In this document: in pieces, positions 35,664 to 42,795 of the stretch
Numbering within the stretch: position 1 is the first letter of the stretch
How the letters are laid out: each line of letters opens with the position of its first letter
DNA from: Candidatus Borkfalkia ceftriaxoniphila
Lineage (GTDB): Bacteria; Bacillota; Clostridia; Christensenellales; Borkfalkiaceae
Direction of reading: 5' to 3'
Assembly (NCBI RefSeq): GCF_004134775.1
Contig: NZ_SDOZ01000002.1
Location: 303,739-367,738, forward strand
DNA: 64,000 nucleotides
Notes under the pieces: generated by a model
Seen by the model: the letters and a program-made list of their open reading frames with translations, nothing else
Databases searched by the model: none
Told to the model about the DNA's origin: nothing
Made by a program: the position numbers and the translations under genes

Positions 35664-38237
35664 TTAGAATCCGAGAGTCAAGAATAAATCATAATTGAAA
35701 GCACCGCCTTCACCCACGACCAAGCTTGCTCCGGAGAACGTTTTGAAGAACGGAACGACCGCTCCCTCCCAATCGCTGCGCGTACAATGGCTTGCATCAA
35801 TTACTTTTTCAAATTCAGCGCCCGCATCGGCATTTGCGCAATCCATAACTACGCCGAATCCGTTTGCTTTACCCGTCCAACTGTTGCCGTTAAACTCTTT
35901 TATCGAAGAAGGCAACACGAGCCATCTTGCAGCCACGCCGTTAAAGAATGCATTGGACCACTGGAAACAATCGGTCATGGTTTCCACACCGCGGGGAACG
36001 CGAATGAAGTTTGCCCCGATGATATCGATATAGCAGCCTACCATAACGGTATCGTCGATTTCGGTGGGAACGCGAAGTTGCGCAACGCTTTCCATCGCAA
36101 CAAAATTGTGACTACCGATATTCTTCACGTTATTATCGGAATAATCGAAAGCACCGGCAGCGTTCGGCGTCATCACGCCGATGATCAGCGCGACCATCGT
36201 CTTCATCCAGGTAGCGATCTCTTCGTTTGCATATGCTTTGGCATTGAATACCGCTGCACCGATACCCGTTATCGGCTTTCCGTTAAACTCGGTAGGAACC
36301 GTATACGCCCCGACAGGCGCCAAAGGTTCGCCCGCTTTGACCGTATCGTAGAAGCCGACCAAGGTATAAGATTCGCCGTCGTCATTTAAGATAAATTCGG
36401 TGCCGTTGCCGTCTTGCTCGATGGTCTTTCCGCCGTTATACGTCATTGTCGCTTTTGCAAGATTGGCAGACGCCGCGCTCGTCAAATAATACCAAAGATT
36501 GGAATTTCCTCCAAAGGTGATCGCCAAAGCCTCGTTGGCATTGGCAAACGCACCTTCCGCACTCTGATTTTTAAGCGTGGCGGGCAATTCGATTTCGACC
36601 AGCGCGGGGCAATTTGCGAAGGGCGCGCGGCTCATATCTACCGTCGCTCCGTCGGGGATAACGACTTTGGTCAAATTCTTACAGTTATAGAAGCACTGCG
36701 AACCGACGTACGTCACCGTTGCGGGCAATACGACTTCGGTCAATGCGTCCATTCCGTAGAAGTTATAATCGCCGATACTTGTAAGTTTCGCCTCGAACAC
36801 GATCGTTTTTACCTTGCTCAGAGGATTGGAGTTTGTCCCCTCTTCGTCGTTTCCATAAGGTTCACCGCTGAGCGCGTCGTTCGCCAATGCCACGACAGGT
36901 TTACCGAGCAGCGTGGCGGGAATGGTCAGGGTGTCCGTAACCGTACCCGTGCAGCCCGTGATCGCGTAGCCGCCTTCCACGGCTTCGAACGCGAAACCGG
37001 CCAGGCGCACCTGCATATCGGCAGTTTCCGCGGCGTACAGGGTATTGTAATTATAATTATAAACGGGCGTTATTTCTTCCAGTTTCCCTTTGTACTCAGA
37101 ATCCGTCACTTTCGCAAGCAGAGCCGCCCAGGATTCCTCGCTCCCCTCGTAGTTGATCGCCGAAACTTTGCTGTTCAGGAAGAAATTTTTCAAACAGTTC
37201 AGATCGGCAAACGTAACGGGAAGAGTAATGCTTTCCAAAGCATATTCCGTATCCGAAGAAGGCGAACCGACGTTTCCTTTCAAAGAAGTCGTGCCGCGGG
37301 GAATATTCAAGGTCTTTAAAGAGGGTACGGCAAAGAAAGTATGCTGTTCCCAGTTCTCGACAGATTTGGGCAGGCGCACGGTTTCCAAAGCGTCCATATC
37401 ATAAGCGAAATATTCACCCAACGTCTTGACGGTATCGGGTATGTAAATATAGGTGACCATATCCAGCCAATCGATGACAGATTCATCGTCGCCGGCATCC
37501 AGATACCCTTCAAAGGCCATGGCTCCGATCTCCGTGACAGGTTTATTGTCTACAAAGGCGGGCACGAATACTTCCGTCCTGTCCCCCGCGGAGGTAAAGC
37601 CGTCGAGACGCCACGCTTTACCATCGTCGATGGCGGTGAGTTTCATGTTGGAGGCCTTTTCGATGGCGCACTGGGTATGATCCAGCCCGTCGCATTTAAA
37701 ATGCCCTTCCACGCCGCAAGTCGTCGCGGCATGGTCCATATCTTTTCCGCAGAATTCGCAGTGGAGACCGCAGTCGTATTTTGTCCCGACGTGCTTATCG
37801 GGAACGATGTTGCCCTCTTCTTTCCTGATATCGCCGCAAACGGAACATTTGTACTCGTAGACGGTTTTGGTAACGCAGTCGCCTTCGATGATTTTATCCA
37901 ACTTATACTCATGCTCGCCGCCGTACGCGGGAATTTCTTCCTGCTGCTTTTCATGGTCGACGGAGCACTCGCGCTCTTTCAGTCCGGGCGTTTCATGCGT
38001 TGCCGGCTCGACAATCTTCCATTCGCCCCATTGATGCGCCGCAGTAATAGGACGGGTCTCTTCCTTTTTGCAGATACTGCAAGTCCGCTTTTCCGATCCG
38101 TCCACCGTGCACGTCGCTTCCGTCACGACCGTCCATTCCGACCAGTTATGATCGCACGTGTCCTGATCGGGCGCACAGGCAGTCAGTAAGCCCAAGCCGA
38201 CGACCATAGTCAGAATCAAAGCCAGAACTCTTTTCAC
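35664..38237 (-). CDS. BspA-like leucine-rich-repeat lipoprotein
   Basis: An 857-residue surface lipoprotein (lipobox LLTAC). Residues about 28-190 contain repeated Cys-rich modules (CDHNWSEW, TCSICKK, YKCSVCGD, LHCEFCGKD) of the small zinc-ribbon-like kind found on Clostridia surface proteins. From about 205 onward come BspA-type (LRR_5) repeats with the usual pattern of short Ile/Leu strands and VTEIGAMAFEG-like turns. It is the first gene of the 22 kb operon and probably binds host or dietary glycan or protein. The start codon is GTG (38235-38237), preceded by AAGGAG and AAAGGAAA. Confidence 0.82.
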   Translation of the reverse strand: MKRVLALILTMVVGLGLLTACAPDQDTCDHNWSEWTVVTEATCTVDGSEKRTCSICKKEETRPITAAHQWGEWKIVEPATHETPGLKERECSVDHEKQQEEIPAYGGEHEYKLDKIIEGDCVTKTVYEYKCSVCGDIRKEEGNIVPDKHVGTKYDCGLHCEFCGKDMDHAATTCGVEGHFKCDGLDHTQCAIEKASNMKLTAIDDGKAWRLDGFTSAGDRTEVFVPAFVDNKPVTEIGAMAFEGYLDAGDDESVIDWLDMVTYIYIPDTVKTLGEYFAYDMDALETVRLPKSVENWEQHTFFAVPSLKTLNIPRGTTSLKGNVGSPSSDTEYALESITLPVTFADLNCLKNFFLNSKVSAINYEGSEESWAALLAKVTDSEYKGKLEEITPVYNYNYNTLYAAETADMQVRLAGFAFEAVEGGYAITGCTGTVTDTLTIPATLLGKPVVALANDALSGEPYGNDEEGTNSNPLSKVKTIVFEAKLTSIGDYNFYGMDALTEVVLPATVTYVGSQCFYNCKNLTKVVIPDGATVDMSRAPFANCPALVEIELPATLKNQSAEGAFANANEALAITFGGNSNLWYYLTSAASANLAKATMTYNGGKTIEQDGNGTEFILNDDGESYTLVGFYDTVKAGEPLAPVGAYTVPTEFNGKPITGIGAAVFNAKAYANEEIATWMKTMVALIIGVMTPNAAGAFDYSDNNVKNIGSHNFVAMESVAQLRVPTEIDDTVMVGCYIDIIGANFIRVPRGVETMTDCFQWSNAFFNGVAARWLVLPSSIKEFNGNSWTGKANGFGVVMDCANADAGAEFEKVIDASHCTRSDWEGAVVPFFKTFSGASLVVGEGGAFNYDLFLTLGF

Positions 38238-38309
38238 TTTCCTTTACTCCTTACTTTTTATTATTCCAAGCCGCACGGAAACCGCGCCGCCCGAGAAACC
38301 GTTAAAATG

Positions 38310-38399
38310 TTTTTTCTTGTGCCAATGGCACAAGAAAAAATTAGGGTACCCTAATTTTTTCTTGTGCCAATGGCACAAGAAAAAATTAGGGTACCCTAA
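38310..38399. repeat. Two tandem 45-base double-palindrome units
   Basis: Units at 38310-38354 and 38355-38399 are identical over all 45 bases. Each consists of a 31-base hairpin (arms TTTTTTCTTGTGCCA and TGGCACAAGAAAAAA around a single A) and the 14-base palindrome TTAGGGTACCCTAA. They lie in the untranslated leader between the promoter and the LRR gene. The architecture matches the single element at 14745-14788. Confidence 0.92.
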
Positions 38400-38418
38400 T
38401 TTAAAAAGGAAATATTTG

Positions 38419-38432
38419 GTTACTACGGTAAC
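38419..38432. promoter_or_regulatory. GTTAC inverted pair, possible operator
   Basis: GTTAC and GTAAC form an inverted pair four bases apart, about 40 bases downstream of the predicted start site. GTTAC/GTAAC also recurs three times in front of the second lacI gene, which suggests a shared regulator half-site. Confidence 0.4.
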
Positions 38433-38451
38433 TTAATAATTTTTATTTTTC

Positions 38452-38466
38452 GTTTACACGTATAAC
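38452..38466. promoter_or_regulatory. Candidate LacI-type operator at the start site
   Basis: TTACACGTATAA (38454-38465) is a 12-base near-palindrome with a central CG and one mismatched pair, the usual form of LacI-family operators. It lies just downstream of the -10 hexamer at 38475-38480, where bound repressor would block transcription. Two LacI paralogues flank the operon. Confidence 0.5.
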
Positions 38467-38474
38467 TTACCCAA

Positions 38475-38503
38475 AGTATATCATGAGAAAGAGCCTTTGT
38501 CAA
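38475..38503 (-). promoter_or_regulatory. Promoter of the 22 kb glycan operon
   Basis: On the minus strand, TTGACA (38498-38503), 17 bases and TATACT (38475-38480) form a near-consensus sigma-A-type promoter. The start site would be near 38468, leaving a leader of about 230 bases. Confidence 0.8.
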
Positions 38504-38545
38504 TACGTTATGAAAAAATAATTTGTGAAAATTTTGTAATAAAAA

Positions 38546-38583
38546 GACCGCCCGCATAGGGAACGTTCCCTATGCGGGCGGTC
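38546..38583 (-). terminator. Strong terminator after the serine hydrolase gene
   Basis: A perfect 38-base palindrome with 19-base arms beginning GACCGCCCGCATAGGGAAC; on the minus strand it is followed by TTTTTATTA. It closes the lacI-hydrolase unit and insulates the promoter at 38475. Confidence 0.9.
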
Positions 38584-38605
38584 AGCGGACAATTCAATGA
38601 TTTCT

Positions 38606-39736
38606 TTATTTTTCGAGCGCTTTCATGACCTCTTTTTCAAAGCGGAGCGTGTGCGGCGCGCCCGCGCCGCCGTAGGTCAGGGAGTTGTGCATGTAGACCG
38701 CCGAAACCTGTTTTTCGGGATCTACCCAAAAATGCGGTCCGTAGGCGCCGCTCCAACCGAACGAACCCTTTGAAAGCGGCTGCGCTTCGCTCTGCGCGCG
38801 CAGGGCGCGTACGCCGAGCCCCCAGTTGAAAATGTCGCACATCCCTTCGATCGTATCGTCCAGCCAGGGTTTTTTCATCAGACCGACGCTCTCTTTCGTC
38901 AAAATTTCGCCGCCGCCCGCTGTGCCGCGGCGCAGCATTTCGGCGAATTTCGAGTAGTCGTCCAACGTAGACAGCAATCCCGCGCCGCCGCCCGTGTAAC
39001 CTGCGGGAAAATCATCGAAATTGTGAAGCGTTTCGAAATCTTCGAGCACGCCGTCGTGACAGGCACAGGAAAGAACGATATTTTTCTTTTCGAAATCTTC
39101 CAGACGATAGGAAGTATGATCCATATGCAGGGGCGCAAAAATATTTTTCTGCACGAAATCGCCGTAAGGCTCGCCCGATACGATCTCGACGACGCGCGCC
39201 ACCGTATCCAGCCCGAGCACGGGACTGTACATCTGCGCGGATCCGGGCTCGAAATCCAGCCACACGCCCGCGTAACGATTTACCGTTGAGGCGAGCGTAT
39301 CCCCTTCCCGCGGTTTGACAGAGGAGTACTGAAAATCGCCCGCAGGACCCGAGCCGAGCCCCGAAGAATGCGTCAGAAGGTGCAAAAGCGTCACGGGTGT
39401 TTTCGCCGCCTCTCCTCGCTCAAAGCCGTTTTCCGTCTTTCGGGCGAGAAACATCCGCGAAAATTCGGGCAGATATTCGCATAAGGGCGCATCCAGCCGC
39501 AGAAGCCCCCTCTGGCGGCAGACGAGCGCCGCCGCCGCAGTGACGGGCTTGGTCATCGAGGCGAGGCGGAAAGCGCTGTCTTTGCCGAGAGGCATCGTTT
39601 TTTTCGCGTCGCCGTATCCGACGAATTCGCGGAACAGACATTCCCCGCGGCGGTAAACCGCGGCTGCGCAACCCGAAATTTTGCCGCTTTCCACCATTTC
39701 GCGCATAAAATCCCGTATGCCTTGAAATCCGTTCAT
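38606..39736 (-). CDS. Beta-lactamase-fold serine hydrolase
   Basis: A 376-residue cytoplasmic protein (no signal peptide) of the serine beta-lactamase-like/esterase family. The SxxK motif is SMTK with Ser60 and Lys63, the catalytic Tyr region reads MYSPVLGLD near 167 (Pro where many members have Asn), and the third motif region reads GWSGAYGPHFWVDPE. Family members are esterases, transacylases or peptidases; true beta-lactamase activity is unlikely without export. The ATG overlaps the stop of the second lacI gene by 4 bases, so the two form an operon. Confidence 0.82.
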   Translation of the reverse strand: MNGFQGIRDFMREMVESGKISGCAAAVYRRGECLFREFVGYGDAKKTMPLGKDSAFRLASMTKPVTAAAALVCRQRGLLRLDAPLCEYLPEFSRMFLARKTENGFERGEAAKTPVTLLHLLTHSSGLGSGPAGDFQYSSVKPREGDTLASTVNRYAGVWLDFEPGSAQMYSPVLGLDTVARVVEIVSGEPYGDFVQKNIFAPLHMDHTSYRLEDFEKKNIVLSCACHDGVLEDFETLHNFDDFPAGYTGGGAGLLSTLDDYSKFAEMLRRGTAGGGEILTKESVGLMKKPWLDDTIEGMCDIFNWGLGVRALRAQSEAQPLSKGSFGWSGAYGPHFWVDPEKQVSAVYMHNSLTYGGAGAPHTLRFEKEVMKALEK

Positions 39737-40779
39737 TTCCTGCCTCCGTCAGAAACGGGCGCCGTCGAGCCGCGCTTTAAAAGGCGCATGGGCTCGATGT
39801 ATTTGCCCGTAGTATCCTGCATGATGTTGTCGTATAATATTTGGAAAATGCGCGCGCCGTACGCCTTGCCGCTCTGATCGAGCGTGGTGAGCGGCGGTTC
39901 GCACTGCCGGCTCTTTCCGATATTATCCACGCCGATGACCGAATAATCTTCGGGCACGCGCTTATTGCGGTTTTTGGCAGCCTTCATCGCGCCGATCGCC
40001 ATCAGATCGTTCGTCGCAATGACCGCGGTCACTTCGGGGTGTTCGTCCATCATGCGCTCCATGAGTCTGCCGCCCAGTTCCTCCGAGGTGGTATACGGCC
40101 AGCCGCCGTATTCGATGGCGGGCACGCCCGCGTCCAAAAGTTTTCGCATGGCGATCTTGAACGCGGGCAGGCGCACGTCGTAATAGCACGACTCGTCGAA
40201 CGCGCTTAAATACCCGATATTCCTGTGTCCCAGTTCCTTTAAATAGGCGACCGCCTGCATAAAGCCGTCGTACATATCCGACATGATATAGGAAACGTCG
40301 GGAAGATAAGTGCTGCGCGAAAAATCCGCAAGTACTTTTATTCCCGCGTCGCGAAGTTCGCAAAGGAGTTCGTCCGATAAAAAATCGGGCGCGGCGGAAA
40401 CGAAAATACCGTCCACCCTGCGCGTGATGAGATGGTTGATATACCGATCGACGTTCCCGAACGCATCGAATATATACACGATATAGTCGTTTTTGAGCGC
40501 TGCTTCCTGCATGCCCTTGATGACGTCGAGTTGATAGACGTTTGTGATATCCGCCGTCATGAACGCGAGCGTGTGCGACTTACTGCCCGCAAGCGACTGC
40601 GCGATGCGGTTGGGCAGATAATTGAGCCGCTTTGCCGTTTCGAGAACGCGCTCTTCCACCTCGGGCGAAAGACGCTTGGTGCCGTTTAAGACATAGGAAA
40701 CGGCGGCGGAAGATACCCCCGCCTCTTTGGCTACGTCTTCTCTGCGTACTTTTTGTCTTTGTTTCTGTTTCTTTTCCAT
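39733..40779 (-). CDS. LacI-family transcriptional regulator (second copy)
   Basis: A 348-residue LacI-type regulator, paralogous to 16035-17093 with nearly the same DNA-binding domain (VRREDVAKEAGVSSAAVSYV) and many identical sensor-domain segments (QLDVIKGMQEAALKNDYIVY). It leads a two-gene operon with the serine hydrolase and stands beside the 22 kb glycan operon, so it probably controls that operon and itself. It has its own promoter at 40839-40867. Confidence 0.9.
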   Translation of the reverse strand: MEKKQKQRQKVRREDVAKEAGVSSAAVSYVLNGTKRLSPEVEERVLETAKRLNYLPNRIAQSLAGSKSHTLAFMTADITNVYQLDVIKGMQEAALKNDYIVYIFDAFGNVDRYINHLITRRVDGIFVSAAPDFLSDELLCELRDAGIKVLADFSRSTYLPDVSYIMSDMYDGFMQAVAYLKELGHRNIGYLSAFDESCYYDVRLPAFKIAMRKLLDAGVPAIEYGGWPYTTSEELGGRLMERMMDEHPEVTAVIATNDLMAIGAMKAAKNRNKRVPEDYSVIGVDNIGKSRQCEPPLTTLDQSGKAYGARIFQILYDNIMQDTTGKYIEPMRLLKRGSTAPVSDGGRK

Positions 40780-40792
40780 ACCCGCCTCATCC

Positions 40793-40822
40793 GTAACTGT
40801 TTGTAACTTTCAAAAGGGTTAC
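40793..40822. promoter_or_regulatory. GTAAC/GTTAC repeats before the second lacI gene
   Basis: GTAAC occurs at 40793-40797 and 40803-40807, exactly ten bases apart, and GTTAC at 40818-40822, all between the predicted start site and the lacI start codon. The same pentamer pair occurs in the leader of the adjacent glycan operon. They may be operator half-sites for autoregulation. Confidence 0.35.
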
Positions 40823-40838
40823 CGGTTGTTTTTCTTTC

Positions 40839-40867
40839 AGTTTACCACAAAACGGCGGCTTTGCCAA
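40839..40867 (-). promoter_or_regulatory. Promoter of the second lacI gene
   Basis: On the minus strand TTGGCA (40862-40867) and TAAACT (40839-40844) are 17 bases apart. The -35 matches consensus at five of six bases, the -10 at four. Confidence 0.5.
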
Positions 40868-40879
40868 CTTATTTTACGT

Positions 40880-40907
40880 AAAAAATACCGCCCCGTTTTC
40901 GGAGCGG
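40880..40907 (-). terminator. Terminator after the VOC gene
   Basis: CCGCCCCG and CGGAGCGG form an 8-base stem (one G-T pair) around a TTTT loop; on the minus strand it is followed by TATTTTTTACG. It ends the WYL-controlled operon. Confidence 0.75.
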
Positions 40908-40917
40908 CAGGAATTTT

Positions 40918-41376
40918 TCAGCGCAGCAGCGCGCGCACGTCTTTTACTGGAATGTCCATGCGGACGGCGATCTGCTCCGCGCTCATCCCCTGTTGTACAA
41001 AGCGGCGGCAGACGGCGCGCATATTTTCCCCGATCTCCAAAACATGCCCGTCGGGATCGTACAGGCGCACGGTGCGCTGTCCCCAGGACTGTTCTAGCGG
41101 TGGATGCACGTAGCGGACTTCGGCCCCTTCCAATTTTTTCAAAAACGCGTCGAAATCATCCTCCTCGAAGTACACTTCCGCGTCGTTGCCGCCGAAAACG
41201 ACTTGCTTTTTGCCGATGAACGCTTCCCACGTATCCAGAGTTTGCAGGCTGAGCCCGCCCGTCAGCGTCACGTTTGCGCCGAAATCGGCGACGACGCGCA
41301 GCCCGAACACCTCTTTATAAAAGGCGACGGAAGCCTGCAAATCGCGCACCGCCAACAGCATACTTTTCAGTTTCAT
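40918..41376 (-). CDS. VOC (glyoxalase/bleomycin-resistance) family protein
   Basis: A 152-residue VOC-superfamily protein with the two beta-alpha-beta modules of the fold (MLLAVRDLQASVAFYKEVFG at the start, RTVRLYDPDGHVLEIGE at about 105-121). After the VOC core a short helical tail (VQQGMSAEQIAVRMDIPVKD) resembles a helix-turn-helix. The open frame continues upstream but AAAGGAGA stands just before the ATG at 41376, which also overlaps the stop of the GyrI-like gene. The ligand is unknown; VOC proteins bind or modify small molecules, often toxic ones. Confidence 0.82.
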   Translation of the reverse strand: MKLKSMLLAVRDLQASVAFYKEVFGLRVVADFGANVTLTGGLSLQTLDTWEAFIGKKQVVFGGNDAEVYFEEDDFDAFLKKLEGAEVRYVHPPLEQSWGQRTVRLYDPDGHVLEIGENMRAVCRRFVQQGMSAEQIAVRMDIPVKDVRALLR

Positions 41377-41999
41377 AGAATCTCCTTTCTGCGTACGGGC
41401 ACCCGCAATACCGTGCGCAGTTTTTCGGGCGCGGTTTTGCGCGGATCGCCCAGATAGATCTCGTGATGATACCTTCCCGCGCGCTCCAAGCCGTTTTCGC
41501 GAATGTAGGCGTCGATGCGCGCAAATGTAGCGGGTTCGTCGTCGTAACTTCCGAGGTGCATCGCCTGCACGCAAAGTCCCTCGCGGATAACGCGGAATTC
41601 CGCTTTCGACAGATCCAACTGCGGTTTTTTTGCAAAAAGGCGCTCTTTCGCCCAAGCAAACACGTTCCCGTCCACGAATTCGGGCTGGCGGATCATCGAA
41701 AGCCAGCAATATTTATCTTTATCGGCAGGATCTCCGTCCTCTTCCATCCACCAGAATCCTTCCAGGGGCGGCACCACGTATTCAAAATAGCCCGCGGGCG
41801 TGTCGCCGCTCATCTTGCTCATTTTGACCGTGAACGACAGGCCGTAAAGTATTTCCAGCGCCGCTTTATAATCTTCGCACGTGTTCGGATTTCCTTTTCC
41901 CCTCACGCAGAAATACCCCATTGCGGGCACGTCCGCCTGCACGGGCGCACATTTGGGCATATACAGATCTTTATATTCCTTTTTATAATCGAACGCCAT
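41373..41999 (-). CDS. GyrI-like small-molecule-binding protein
   Basis: A 208-residue cytoplasmic protein of the GyrI-like domain superfamily, which binds hydrophobic small molecules and is often fused to or encoded beside regulators. Typical segments are AMGYFCVRGKGNPNTCEDYK near the start, LYGLSFTVKM and, late, YHHEIYLGDPRKTAPEKLRT. The ATG at 41999 is chosen because AGGAG precedes it by six bases; a TTG two codons upstream is possible. It is coupled to the VOC gene by a 4-base overlap. Confidence 0.78.
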   Translation of the reverse strand: MAFDYKKEYKDLYMPKCAPVQADVPAMGYFCVRGKGNPNTCEDYKAALEILYGLSFTVKMSKMSGDTPAGYFEYVVPPLEGFWWMEEDGDPADKDKYCWLSMIRQPEFVDGNVFAWAKERLFAKKPQLDLSKAEFRVIREGLCVQAMHLGSYDDEPATFARIDAYIRENGLERAGRYHHEIYLGDPRKTAPEKLRTVLRVPVRRKEIL

Positions 42000-42001
42000 T
42001 T

Positions 42002-42319
42002 TCAACTCCTTTTTCTATTTTTGGGCGCGGGAAGTTCGTCTTTCACGGCTGCAACGAGTTCGCACAGAAAGCCGCTGTTTGACCAATCGTCGAGAACGGG
42101 CATGGGCTTCGCGCCCGCATACGGCGGGGCGCATCGCGCGCCTTCAAGCATCATTTGCGCGCTCGGCGTGGGCTTTACGAACAGCGTATCGTCGCAGACC
42201 AGCGCAAAAACCTTGCCGTCGACGAACAAACCGTACTCGCCGAACATTTTTTTGCAGGTGACGCCCGCGGGCGCGAACGCCTCGCAAATCTGTTTTATGA
42301 CCCGATCGTTTGTCGCCAT
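42002..42319 (-). CDS. TfoX N-terminal domain protein
   Basis: A 105-residue protein matching the TfoX/Sxy N-terminal domain: KKMFGEYGLFVDGKVFALV and VKPTPSAQ are the conserved segments. Stand-alone members occur widely in Firmicutes and have no fixed role; involvement in competence is not supported here. It overlaps the upstream GyrI-like gene by 25 bases and ends two bases before the next start, so it is part of the WYL operon. The tail is basic (APKNRKRS). Confidence 0.78.
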   Translation of the reverse strand: MATNDRVIKQICEAFAPAGVTCKKMFGEYGLFVDGKVFALVCDDTLFVKPTPSAQMMLEGARCAPPYAGAKPMPVLDDWSNSGFLCELVAAVKDELPAPKNRKRS

Positions 42320-42753
42320 GTTTCGAGATCCTCCTCATTCACGCGGATAAACACGCGCACGCCTTCTGCGCCGTACTCTTCGAAATCCGCGACGAAGGCG
42401 CGGGGCAATCCGCCCGTCCAAAGTTTTTGCCAGAACTGCGCCACGGCGCGCGGCGCGTTCTCCGTTGTGCAAGCGAGCGAAAAGGCGACGTACAGCCCCG
42501 CGGGAATTTCCACAGCGCGCCCGCCCGAGGGCAAGGCATCGCCCTCGCAGCCCACAAAGGCGGTGTAATCGTCCGTTTCGTCGCCCGCATAGTCGGTATA
42601 GACGCAGTAAGAGGCTCGCGCATAGCCGAATGCCTTAAAATATTTTTGCCACAGAGAGCCGATGACCGCGCCGCAGTCGGGCGCGCCGTTGTTGGTGCGT
42701 GCGGCAAATCCGACGAGCCGCATCGTTTCCGTCCGTATGATTTCGTACTTCAT
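42295..42753 (-). CDS. GyrI-like/effector-binding domain protein
   Basis: A 152-residue protein with the fold signature of AraC-type effector-binding (GyrI-like) domains: YEIIRTETMRLVGFAARTNN, then IPAGLYVAFSL and a C-terminal VRVFIRV strand. The open frame continues upstream but the protein starts at 42753. No Shine-Dalgarno sequence is visible: the ATG lies six bases after a TATAAT hexamer, so the message may be leaderless. It is the first gene of the four that follow the WYL regulator. Confidence 0.75.
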   Translation of the reverse strand: MKYEIIRTETMRLVGFAARTNNGAPDCGAVIGSLWQKYFKAFGYARASYCVYTDYAGDETDDYTAFVGCEGDALPSGGRAVEIPAGLYVAFSLACTTENAPRAVAQFWQKLWTGGLPRAFVADFEEYGAEGVRVFIRVNEEDLETWRQTIGS

Positions 42754-42759
42754 GCGCTT

Positions 42760-42795
42760 ATTATAGCACGGCAAAGATGACAACTGTATGTCATC
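42760..42795 (-). promoter_or_regulatory. Extended -10 promoter with TGACA/TGTCA operator dyad
   Basis: On the minus strand TGCTATAAT is an extended -10 element (hexamer 42760-42765) and there is no good -35. Instead GATGACA and TGTCATC form a perfect 7-base inverted repeat with a 6-base gap (42776-42795), covering the -35 position and the last bases of the WYL regulator gene. This layout fits control of the GyrI-TfoX-GyrI-VOC genes by the adjacent WYL protein. Confidence 0.6.

Larger units (their letters stand above)
38238..38605. other. Intergenic leader and promoter region of the 22 kb operon
   Basis: No gene is visible in these 368 bases. They hold, from the operon side, the ribosome site, two identical 45-base double-palindrome units, a GTTAC inverted pair, a LacI-type operator, a sigma-A-type promoter, and the terminator of the serine hydrolase gene. 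Each is listed separately. Confidence 0.8.

Noticed and set aside
38310..38399. CRISPR-like tandem repeats
   Set aside because: The two 45-base units adjoin directly with no spacers and are made of palindromes; no cas gene is present.
38606..39736. Antibiotic-resistance beta-lactamase
   Set aside because: No signal peptide, and the motif set (SMTK, YSP, GWSGAYG) is that of the broad serine hydrolase/esterase family.
42002..42319. Evidence for a competence system from the TfoX-like gene
   Set aside because: Only the stand-alone N-terminal domain is present, in an operon of ligand-binding proteins; no competence gene is nearby.
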